Shown: piece after piece, positions 42,067-53,100 of the stretch | Layout of the letters: each line of letters begins with the position of its first letter | Numbering within the stretch: the first letter of the stretch is position 1 | Origin: Henricia sp. BOLD:AAB3569 | Lineage: Eukaryota > Echinodermata > Asteroidea > Spinulosida > Echinasteridae | NCBI GenBank assembly: GCA_037783545.1 | Contig: JBBELK010000024.1 | Span: 2,232,001-2,296,000 of the forward strand | Length of the DNA stretch: 64,000 nucleotides | Reading direction: 5' to 3' | Program-made: the position numbers and the translations under genes | The notes under the pieces: generated by a model | The model's database searches: none | Seen by the model: the letters and a program-made list of their open reading frames with translations, nothing else | What the model was told of the DNA's origin: nothing

Positions 42067-45000
42067 TAATTCTACAAAAAGCTCTAGGGCTACCGTTGCG
42101 CTTCTACAAAAAGCGCTAGGGCTACCGTGGCGCTTCTACAAAGAGCGCTAGGGCTACCGTGGCGCTTCTACAAAGAGCGCTAAGGCTACCGTGGCCCTTC
42201 TACAAAGAGCGCTAGGGCTACCGTGGCCCTTCTACAAAGAGCGCCAGGGCTACCGTGGCGCTTCTACAAAGAGCGCCAGGGCTACCGTGGCCCTTCTACA
42301 AAGAGCGCCAGGGCTACCGTGGCGCTTCTACAAAGAGCGCTTGGGCTACCGTGGCGCTTCTACAAAGAGCGCCAGGGCTACCGTGGCGCTTCTACAAAGA
42401 GCGCCAGGGCTACCGTGGCGCTTCTACAAAGAGCGCCAGGGCTACCGTTGCGCTTCTACAAAGAGCGCCAGGGCTACCGTGGCGCTTCTACAAAGAGCGC
42501 CAGGGCTACTGTGGCGCTTCTACAAAGAGCGCCAGGGCTACCGTTGCGCTTCTACAAAGAGCGCCAGGGCTACCGTGGCGCTTCTACAAAGAGCGCCAGG
42601 GCTACCGTGGCGCTTCTACAAAGAGCGCCAGGGCTACCGTGGCGCTTCTACAAAGAGCGCCAGGGCTACCGTGGCGCTTCTACAAAGAGCGCCAGGGCTA
42701 CCGTGGCGCTTCTACAAAGAGCGCCAGGGCTACCGTGGCGCTTCTACAAAGAGCGCCAGGGCTACCGTGGCGCTTCTACAAAGAGCGCCAGGGCTACCGT
42801 GGCGCTTCTACAAAGAGCGCTAGGGCTACCGTGGCGCTTCTACAAAGAGCGCTAGGGCTACCGTGGCGCTTCTACAAAGAGCGCTAGGGCTACCGTGGCG
42901 CTTCTACAAAGAGCGCTAGGGCTACCGTGGCCCTTCTACAAAGAGCGCTAGGGCTACCGTGGCCCTTCTACAAAGAGCGCCAGGGCTACCGTGGCCCTTC
43001 TACAAAGAGCGCTAGGGCTACCGTGGCCCTTCTACAAAGAGCGCCAGGGCTACCGTGGCCCTTCTACAAAGAGCGCTAGGGCTACCGTGGCGCTTCTACA
43101 AAGAGCGCCAGGGCTACCGTGGCGCTTCTACAAAGAGCGCTAGGGCTACCGTGGCGCTTCTACAAAGAGCGCCAGGGCTACCGTGGCCCTTCTACAAAGA
43201 GCGCCAGGGCTACCGTGGCGCTTCTACAAAGAGCGCCAGGGCTACCGTGGCGCTTCTACAAAGAGCGCCAGGGCTACCGTGGCGCTTCTACAAAGAGCGC
43301 CAGGGCTACCGTGGCGCTTCTACAAAGAGCGCCAGGGCTACCGTGGCGCTTCTACAAAGAGCGCCAGGGCTACCGTGGCGCTTCTACAAAGAGCGCCAGG
43401 GCTACCGTGGCGCTTCTACAAAGAGCGCCAGGGCTACCGTGGCGCTTCTACAAAGAGCGCTAGGGCTACCGTGGCGCTTCTACAAAGAGCGCTAGGGCTA
43501 CCGTGGCGCTTCTACAAAGAGCGCTAGGGCTACCGTGGCGCTTCTACAAAGAGCGCTAGGGCTACCGTGGCGCTTCTACAAAGAGCGCTAGGGCTACCGT
43601 GGCGCTTCTACAAAGAGCGCTAGGGCTACCGTGGCGCTTCTACAAAGAGCGCTAGGGCTACCGTGGCCCTTCTACAAAGAGCGCTAGGGCTACCGTGGCG
43701 CTTCTACAAAGAGCGCTAGGGCTACCGTGGCCCTTCTACAAAGAGCGCTAGGGCTACCGTGGCGCTTCTACAAAGAGCGCTAGGGCTACCGTGGCCCTTC
43801 TACAAAGAGCGCTAGGGCTACCGTGGCCCTTCTACAAAGAGCGCTAGGGCTACCGTGGCGCTTCTACAAAGAGCGCTAGGGCTACCGTGGCGCTTCTACA
43901 AAGAGCGCTAGGGCTACCGTGGCGCTTCTACAAAGAGCGCTAGGGCTACCGTGGCGCTTCTACAAAGAGCGCTAGGGCTACCGTGGCGCTTCTACAAAGA
44001 GCGCTAGGGCTACCGTGGCCCTTCTACAAAGAGCGCTAGGGCTACCGTGGCCCTTCTACAAAGAGCGCCAGGGCTACCGTGGCCCTTCTACAAAGAGCGC
44101 TAGGGCTACCGTGGCCCTTCTACAAAGAGCGCCAGGGCTACCGTGGCCCTTCTACAAAGAGCGCTAGGGCTACCGTGGCGCTTCTACAAAGAGCGCCAGG
44201 GCTACCGTGGCGCTTCTACAAAGAGCGCTAGGGCTACCGTGGCGCTTCTACAAAGAGCGCCAGGGCTACCGTGGCCCTTCTACAAAGAGCGCCAGGGCTA
44301 CCGTGGCGCTTCTACAAAGAGCGCCAGGGCTACCGTGGCGCTTCTACAAAGAGCGCCAGGGCTACCGTGGCGCTTCTACAAAGAGCGCCAGGGCTACCGT
44401 GGCGCTTCTACAAAGAGCGCCAGGGCTACCGTGGCGCTTCTACAAAGAGCGCCAGGGCTACCGTGGCGCTTCTACAAAGAGCGCCAGGGCTACCGTGGCG
44501 CTTCTACAAAGAGCGCCAGGGCTACCGTGGCGCTTCTACAAAGAGCGCTAGGGCTACCGTGGCGCTTCTACAAAGAGCGCTAGGGCTACCGTGGCGCTTC
44601 TACAAAGAGCGCTAGGGCTACCGTGGCGCTTCTACAAAGAGCGCTAGGGCTACCGTGGCGCTTCTACAAAGAGCGCTAGGGCTACCGTGGCGCTTCTACA
44701 AAGAGCGCTAGGGCTACCGTGGCGCTTCTACAAAGAGCGCTAGGGCTACCGTGGCCCTTCTACAAAGAGCGCTAGGGCTACCGTGGCGCTTCTACAAAGA
44801 GCGCTAGGGCTACCGTGGCCCTTCTACAAAGAGCGCTAGGGCTACCGTGGCGCTTCTACAAAGAGCGCTAGGGCTACCGTGGCCCTTCTACAAAGAGCGC
44901 TAGGGCTACCGTGGCCCTTCTACAAAGAGCGCTAGGGCTACCGTGGCGCTTCTACAAAGAGCGCTAGGGCTACCGTGGCCCTTCTACAAAGAGCGCTAGG

Positions 45001-45494
45001 GCTACCGTGGCGCTTCTACAAAGAGCGCTAGGGCTACCGTGGCGCTTCTACAAAGAGCGCTAGGGCTACCGTGGCGCTTCTACAAAGAGCGCTAGGGCTA
45101 CCGTGGCGCTTCTACAAAGAGCGCTAGGGCTACCGTGGCCCTTCTACAAAGAGCGCTAGGGCTACCGTGGCCCTTCTACAAAGAGCGCTAGGGCTACCGT
45201 GGCGCTTCTACAAAGAGCGCTAGGGCTACCGTGGCCCTTCTACAAAGAGCGCTAGGGCTACCGTGGCCCTTCTACAAAGAGCGCTAGGGCTACCGTGGCC
45301 CTTCTACAAAGAGCGCTAGGGCTACCGTGGCCCTTCTACAAAGAGCGCTAGGGCTACCGTGGCCCTTCTACAAAGAGCGCTAGGGCTACCGTGGCGCTTC
45401 TACAAAGAGCGCTAGGGCTACCGTGGCCCTTCTACAAAGAGCGCTAGGGCTACCGTGGCGCTTCTACAAAGAGCGCTAGGGCTACCGTGGCCCT
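42067..45494. repeat. Satellite B, 32-bp tandem array, left arm
   Basis: About 107 head-to-tail units of AGCGCTAGGGCTACCGTGGC plus GCTTCTACAAAG. Main variants are CTAG/CCAG and GGCGC/GGCCC. A pattern of variants at 43055-43527 recurs at 44143-44615, 1088 bp (34 units) later. Confidence 0.98.
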
Positions 45495-46917
45495 GGCGCT
45501 CTTTGTAGAAGCGCTACGGTAGCCCTAGCGCTCTTTGTAGAAGCGCCACGGTAGCCCTAGCGCTCTTTGTAGAAGCGCTACGGTAGCCCTAGCGCTCTTT
45601 GTAGAAGCGCCACGGTAGCCCTAGCGCTCTTTGTAGAAGCGCCACGGTAGCCCTTGCGCTCTTTGTAGAAGCGCCACGGTAGCCCTAGCGCTCTTTGTAG
45701 AAGCGCCACGGTAGCCCTAGCGCTCTTTGTAGAAGCGCCACGGTAGCCCTAGCGCTCTTTGTAGAAGCGCCACGGTAGCCCTAGCGCTCTTTGTAGAAGG
45801 GCCACGGTAGCCCTAGCGCTCTTTGTAGAAGCGCCACGGTAGCCCTAGCGCTCTTTGTAGAAGCGCCACGGTAGCCCTAGCGCTCTTTGTAGAAGCGCCA
45901 CGGTAGCCCTAGCGCTCTTTGTAGAAGCGCCACGGTAGCCCTAGCGCTCTTTGTAGATGCGCCACGGTAGCCCTAGCGCTCTTTGTAGAAGCGCTACGGT
46001 AGCCCTAGCGCTCTTTGTAGAAGCGCTACGGTAGCCCTAGCGCTCTTTGTAGAAGCGCTACGGTAGCCCTTGCGCTCTTTGTAGAAGCGCTACGGTAGCC
46101 CTAGCGCTCTTTGTAGAAGCGCTACGGTAGCCCTAGCGCTCTTTGTAGAAGCGCTACGGTAGCCCTAGCGCTCTTTGTAGAAGCGCTACGGTAGCCCTAG
46201 CGCTCTTTGTAAAAGTGCTACGGTAGCCCTAGCGCTCTTTGTAGAAGGGCTACGGTAGCCCTAGCGCTCTTTGTAGAAGCGCTACGGTAGCCCTAGCGCT
46301 CTTTGTAGAAGCGCTACGGTAGCCCTAGCGCTCTTTGTAGAAGCGCTACGGTATCCCTAGCGCTCTTTGTAGAAGCGCTACGGTAGCCCTAGCGCTCTTT
46401 GTAGAAGCGCTACGGTAGCCCTAGCGCTCTTTGTAGAAGCGCTACGGTAGCCCTTGCGCTCTTTGTAGAAGCGCTACGGTAGCCCTAGCGCTCTTTGTAG
46501 AAGCGCTACGGTAGCCCTAGCGCTCTTTGTAGAAGCGCTACGGTAGCCCTAGCGCTCTTTGTAGAAGCGCTACGGTAGCCCTAGCGCTCTTTGTAGAAGT
46601 GCTACGGTAGCCCTAGCGCTCTTTGTAGAAGGGCTACGGTAGCCCTAGCGCTCTTTGTAGAAGCGCTACGGTAGCCCTAGCGCTCTTTGTAGAAGCGCTA
46701 CGGTAGCCCTAGCGCTCTTTGTAGAAGCGCTACGGTAGCCCTTGCGCTCTTTGTAGAAGCGCTACGGTAGCCCTAGCGCTCTTTGTAGAAGCGCTACGGT
46801 AGCCCTAGCGCTCTTTGTAGAAGCGCTACGGTATCCCTAGCGCTCTTTGTAGAAGCGCTACGGTAGCCCTAGCGCTCTTTGTAGAAGCGCTACGGTAGCC
46901 CTAGCGCTCTTTGTAGA
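45495..46917. repeat. Satellite B, 32-bp array, inverted right arm
   Basis: About 44 units in reverse orientation (GCGCTCTTTGTAGAAGCGC...). Units next to the junction mostly carry CCACGG like the left arm; from about 45980 they carry CTACGG. Confidence 0.98.
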
Positions 46918-48480
46918 GCGCTAGGGCTACCGTAGCCCTTGTACAAAGAGCGCTAGGGTACCAAACAAAAATTTAAAAACAAGTGCTAGGGTAAAAAAAA
47001 ACACTTCAAAACAAGTGCTACGGGAACCAAAACAAACCTTTAAAACGAGTGCTAGGGTACCAAAAACCTTAAAAACAAGTGATAGGGTACGAAAAACCAT
47101 TTAAAACAAGTGATAGGGTACGAAAAACCATTAAAACAAGTGCTAGGGTACCAAAAACCATTTAAAACAAGTGCTAGGGTACAAAAACCATTTAAATGGT
47201 TTTTGGTACCCTAGCACTTGTTTTTAAGTTTGTTTTGTACCCTACCACTTGTTTTTAAGGTTTTTGTTTGTACCCTATCACTTGTTTTAATGGTTTTTGG
47301 TACCCTACCACTTGTTTTAATGGTTTTTGGTACCCTAGCACTTGTTTTAATGGTTTTTGGTACCCTAGCACTTGTTTTAATGGTTTTTGGTACCCTACCA
47401 CTTGTTTTAATGGTTTTTGGTACCCTAGCACTTGTTTTAAATGGTTTTTTGTACCCTAGCACTTGTTTTAAGTGGTTTTTGGTACCCTAGCACTTGTTTT
47501 AATGGTTTTTAATGGTACCAAAAACCATTTAAAACAAGTGATAGGGTACGAAAAACCATTAAAACAAGTGCTAGGGTACCAAAAACCATTAAAACAAGTG
47601 CTAGGGTACCAAAAACCATTTAAAACAAGTGCTAGGGTACAAAAACCGTTTAAATGGTTTTTGGTACCCTAGCACTTGTTTTTAAGTTTGTTTTGTACCC
47701 TACACTTGTTTTTAAGGTGTTTTTTGTACCCTATCACTTGTTTTAATGGTTTTGGTACCCTACCACTTGTTTTAATGGTTTTTGGTACCCTTCCACTTGT
47801 TTTAAATGGTTTTTGGTACCCTAGCACTTGTTTTAATGGTTTTTAATGGTACCAAAAACCTTAAAAACAAGTGCTAGGGTACCAAAAACCATTTAAAACA
47901 AGTGCTAGGGTACCCAAAAAAACACTTGTTTTAATGGTTTTTGGTACCCTACACTTGTTTTAATGTTTTTTGGTACCCTAGCACTTGTTTTAAATGTTTT
48001 TTGTGTACCCAACACTTGTTTTTAATGTTTTTTTGGGGTACCCTAGCACTTGTTTTAATGGTTTTTAATGTTTTTTTTGTACCCTACCACTTGTTTTAAA
48101 TGTTTTTTTTTGTACCCAACACTTGTTTTAAATGTTTTTTTGGTACCCTAGCACTTGTTTTAAATGTTTTTTTTTGTACCCAACACTTGTTTTTAATGTT
48201 TTTTTGGGGGTACCCTAGCACTTGTTTTGATGTATTTTTGTATCCTAGCACTTTTTTTTTTTTTTAATTGTTACCCTAGTACTTGTTTTGGTTTTTTTTT
48301 TACCCTAGCACTTGTTTTGGCGCGTTTTGTTTACCCTAGCACTTGTTTTAATGTGTTTTGTTTACCCTAGAACGTTTTTTTCAATTTGTTTACCCTAGCA
48401 CTTGTTTTGGGGGTTTTGTTTTTATCCTAGCACTTGTTTTGGGGGTTTGTTTTTACCATAGCACTTGTTTTGGGAGTGTT
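46918..48480. repeat. Satellite C, about 31-bp units in alternating orientation
   Basis: Unit AGTGCTAGGGTACC plus AAAAACCATTTAAAACA. Orientation switches at about 47195, 47510, 47650, 47850 and 47925. Turns at 47195 and 47650 are palindromic (around TTTAAA). Units become worn and T-rich toward 48480. Confidence 0.95.
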
Positions 48481-49492
48481 TTTGGAACGAAAAAAAAAGA
48501 CAAAAGTTTCAAAACAGGACAATTGTGGCGTTTTTGTTTAATCAATATTAGTTCTATTAAAAATACAATTGTTGTTAAAATATAATATAAAAGGTTACAA
48601 GAAGAGTACAAAACGAACAAGTTTGGTTTTTTGCACCATTACAACTACATGATGAAGTCATGATTAAGGCTTATATTTTGTTCACCTTTCCAGCATAACT
48701 TGCATAATGATTGCATCCCTAAAGCAGCGGTGTAACTAGGGTTAGACATCTGAGGGGAGCACCTGGGGTGCACACATTTTTCAAGGGGTGCAATAACCCT
48801 CTAAAATGTAACATTTTGAAAAATAACAATTTCAAAATTTCAAAAAATACAGAAAAAAATTAGGTTATATTAATGTGATAAATCTAAATTAAAACTGATT
48901 AAAGATATAAAATGACATTTCACTGTGACCAACTGACAATGGAAGTTTGGCACAAACCAATTAGGTGCTCATAGTGTTTGATATAAAAGATGAATATAGT
49001 GATTATATAGTTGCACAGACAAATAATGAAAAAAGAAACAATCACGAATATACTCGCATTTAAACTAACAAATATATAATGATCAATCAAGATTCCGATC
49101 CAGAAACCAGAAGTTACCAATATCTACTAAGCGCTATTCACCTGATGCAGACACGACCTGCACATTATGTGATAAAGGAAAGAAAGGCGATGATGAGTTT
49201 CATTATGGTCTAACTGTTATTAACCAAACTGTAATTATAACACTGTTATGCTCTCATACCCTTGGCGGAGTCGTGGAGGTTTGATAAACCAACCACTTCT
49301 TCGCTTCACTATTAATATACCATTTAATTACAAAACAAATTACATCAAATTGATTTAAAAATAGGCAACATTTCATTGAATATTATTGGCACATACAGTT
49401 GCCTGGCTTGTTTTAGCTAAAATAAAATGTAGTCCGTGGTATTAGTACAAATTACACAATTTTGAAAATTCACAATTTCAGTATATAATCTG
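48481..49492. other. Intergenic, nothing recognised
   Basis: AT-rich, no coding signature. Confidence 0.4.
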
Positions 49493-49895
49493 TTAAAGGA
49501 ACACACCGGCTTTGTTGGGCTCGAAATAGACCCATACATGATTCGAAAAGTCTTTCCTAAATAAAATAGACTGAAGAGAATCTGAAAAGAAACTACCAAA
49601 TTTGGCCTTTTTTTAGCATTTAAAAAAAAAATCAAGGCCACGTGATTTATCCGGACTAGATAAATGACTTATTCTTGGATTTAGTTTTGTTTCCAGCCAT
49701 ATGAAAGTTTATTAATGAAAGTTTATTACTGTCAAGTGAAATCTTCAGCAGAAAATGAGTTACAACCAAAGCAAAAGCCGCCAAGAGAAGAGCGAATCAT
49801 TTGCGACAAAGTCGTGAGACTCGCACGATAGTGAACAACTGGTAAAGCGTATATAAGACATCACTAAATTATGGAAAGCCGGTGTGTTCCTTTAA
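49493..49895. mobile_element. TTAA-type MITE, family D, complete
   Basis: TTAA at both ends and a 17-bp perfect inverted repeat AGGAACACACCGGCTTT; element 49497-49891, 395 bp. Lies just beyond the PTPR stop codon. Confidence 0.93.
49708..49727 (-). other. Candidate polyadenylation signals of the PTPR gene
   Basis: Two AATAAA hexamers on the minus strand (49708-49713 and 49722-49727), about 360 nt past the stop. Both lie inside the TTAA-flanked element at 49497-49891, so the transposon may supply the transcript end. Confidence 0.35.
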
Positions 49896-50083
49896 TGGTG
49901 ATAACTAATAATCTACACAACATCAAATCATTTTCCTCACACTCTGTGTAAATGTCATGATACAAGAATACATCATAAATGGAATATCTTAGCTAATTTT
50001 CTTCTAAACAATTCAGATTAACATTTTGTTAACTAGTCTAAGTACAATAATTGGTGGTAAGGATATTGTGGTCTGTGTGGTGT

Positions 50084-50169
50084 TTAATAATTAAACACCT
50101 CGTCGTTAACGCCCATCTCGTCACTCGCGTCAAATCCTGCATTCTGATATTGGCCACTTGACTGTGTGA
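50084..50169 (-). CDS. R3-like PTPR exon: C-terminal tail and stop
   Basis: 27 residues, acidic, with GQYQNAGF and terminal VFNY, then TAA. No second phosphatase domain follows. Tyr-x-Asn tails are a feature of R3 receptors. Confidence 0.88.
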
Positions 50170-53100
50170 CTGCATTAGATAGGAAGAGAATTAAAATATT
50201 AAGTTAATAAAATGTAAGGGAAAACACACAGAAAAATACGGTTTGGAGTCAGCAAAGTCAATGGTCAACTGGTTAATATGGCCGGGTCTACACATGAAGA
50301 GTCTTCCACTTAGCAGAATTTAAACAGGCTTAGTGCTCATTATGCCTGTGTAAAGAACTCAACATATACTTAGAACTCAACATTTTTGTAACTGCCAATA
50401 TTTTGCAAATAGGCCACCATGGAGCAGCAAAAATTCACACGGGAGAGGCTATAAGCCAGGCACTTCGTGCATGACGTAAGCTTTCCCATCACAGCCCGTG
50501 TACGAACCCGTCATGGTTGTGGAAGGAAATTGTCCCAATTGATGTTGTGACCCTGTACATAGTATGCAGTCCACATTCGGGCCCTTGAACTGTGCGATCC
50601 GCATTCGGGCCACGTCTCGTGCTGTGACGTCATGCACGAAGTGCCTGGCTTATAGCCTCTCTCAAATTCACACAGTTCATTTGAAGCATTGTCCATTTCT
50701 TTTGCACCAATAGACCTTTATCACGATGTCCATCTTTGTCTTGTTCCCCACTGCATAGTACATGTATGTGTACGTGTCATGCATGATCAGTGGGTGTGCG
50801 TGTCTGCGCGATAGCACGTGCAGTCTTCCGTTGTTTTGAGAGAATCGCTGTCCGCGCTGCGCGTTTTCTTGATCGCAACGCGCGCATGTTATTTTGAACA
50901 TAATGAACATTTTCAACACGGGGCCAAACTATTTTATTTTGGCAAGCCTCGCTTTGTCTACGCTCATTTTAATAGGGGAAAAGGGAAGATGGCCGCACCG
51001 TGATAAAGGTCTATTGTCTAGGCTTGTGACTTTGTTGGGTGTGCCAGACAATTCAGCCTACAATCTGCAAAATAACTTTGATGAATACTTACATGAGTGG
51101 GACGCTTGTTGGTTGGGGTTCTGAAGCGCTCTCAACAGGACCTTGTGGATGAAGATGTATTGATCCTGTCAACAACAAATAACACACAAAGTGGAAATTT
51201 GAGTATTGTGACCGAGAAGAAAACACTTAAAGGCCCAGTGTATCATTTGCAATGACCCCAAAAAGTAATCGACGAGTTTACAGGGGAAAAGTTCTGAAAG
51301 TAAAGATTGAATTAATAGCAACTACCCAATGAAAGGTTTCCACTCAAAATGATATAATTTTACCAGAAAATAATCCGTAAAGATGAAATTATTTAGATTG
51401 TTTGCATACGATTTACTTATTTTTGGTTCGCATCTACGCGGTCCAACATGCATGGGCGCTGTGTACTGCGTGTGCGTGTTCCAACGCGATGCATTTTTAT
51501 GGATTGCGCGCACACGCAGTATATGACATCACAGAGTGCATGACGCAAAAGCCACATAGTACCCGATCAACTGAGAACGAATATTTGAAACACCCAGCCA
51601 AGACCAGGAAAACGCATATGGATTTTCATGTTTTTTTTTAAACGTGGTACATTTGACAAAGCTGAAATTTCTTCGGATGAGTTTGTTGATGTCTTTCTTT
51701 TGATTTATAATGGTTTTATTCGCAGAATCGCTCAAAAACAAATCATCTACAGGGCCTTTAACCTGGGGCCGATTTCACAAATCGCCAAGACACGTCTTAT
51801 GAAGGGTCGCTCTTCTTATCTTGGGACATTGGTATGGGAATGAGGACGCATTGAACTTGTCTTGTGTGAAATGGATCCCTGGATGGTTTAAAGGCCTAAT
51901 AGATATTTTGCAAGAACACATGAATTAGGACAAATGACATGAATGGCTTATCCTGTACCTCAGTCTGCACCATGTAGCAACGACTCTTTCTCATGTTGGC
52001 CACAGTGCCAAATACATCCAGGAACTGGTCACCGTTATCAAGACTACGCAGCAAGATGTCAAGGGTCACAAATGTGCCTGAGCGGCCCACCCCAGCACTG
52101 GTAGAAGAAACACAATAAAGCATGTGGGTTAATTATTTATTTATCCAACAGCGGAAGGACTGCCAATTACAGGAATGGGATCAATTAACATAGATATTCG
52201 AATAACTATCAACTTCCAAGTTGATAGTTAGAAACGGCCAGAGACACCAGGCAATCCCTCCCGAAGAACGGAACAAGTGTGATTAAGTGCCTTGCTCAAG
52301 TGCACAAGTGCCACAACCCGTCACGGCCGGCATCAAACCCACATTCTAGTACTGGCTCGTACAGGAACTTGAGTTTGACGCACTAGACCGCTGGGCCATA
52401 AGAATTGCCATAAGAATTATGACAGCTTCTCAAACTAGGCAACACAATGATGTGTTTGATACAACGTTTTGTGTGTGTGATGCCATAATAATGCACAGAG
52501 TTGTACACAAAAATTATTCTTTGCCCAGTTTTTGGACAAAATGGCAACGCTCATGCTTCAAGGCATCGCTGCAATTGCCATTCTTTGTGAAGTTTGTATC
52601 CACTTTTCAGTCGTTCATACTTCATGTTCTTTATATAACAATTACGTACGAGTATAGCACTTGTTTAGCACAATGTTTTTGTTTCTTTTCTATGCTTCGC
52701 CTTTAAAGCAAAAACAATTAAGAATGCTACGTTATCTGAAAAAGAGTAACCATTATGAGAGGGAAGAGCCAAGTGATGATACTAACCTGCAATGTACAAC
52801 CACTGCACCAGCTGGTTGAGAATTCTCCTTCTGGAATTGACGGACGAAGAACAGCATTGGATCGGGCGTATCTGGGACACCATGGTCTCCCCAGGAACGG
52901 AAATGGAAATGGGTCACTACACGTGTCTCGCCATTCTGAATAAACAAATTGCATAAAGATACAACTCAACAACTAAAACAAATTTAAAGCGCACATTCTA
53001 AAAAGACCATAACTCAGGTCTGTTGAAAATCCATGTTCTATTGTTACTTAGTTTATTTGATTGCATAATTCAAAATGGTGAGAAAAATTGAATTGTGTAC

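Noticed and set aside
42191..44615. Several long plus-strand frames with a repeated ALLQRAPGLPWRFYKER pattern
   Set aside because: All three frames are open across the 32-bp satellite because the unit lacks stop codons; the frames give the same peptide pattern shifted. Satellite, not protein.
42067..46917. CRISPR-like appearance of short regular repeats
   Set aside because: Units are contiguous without unique spacers, the genome is eukaryotic, and there are no cas genes.
41142..48480. Telomere-like array because of CTAGGG/TAGGGT strings
   Set aside because: The units are 31-45 bp with only a chance TAGGG; no (TTAGGG)n run is present.
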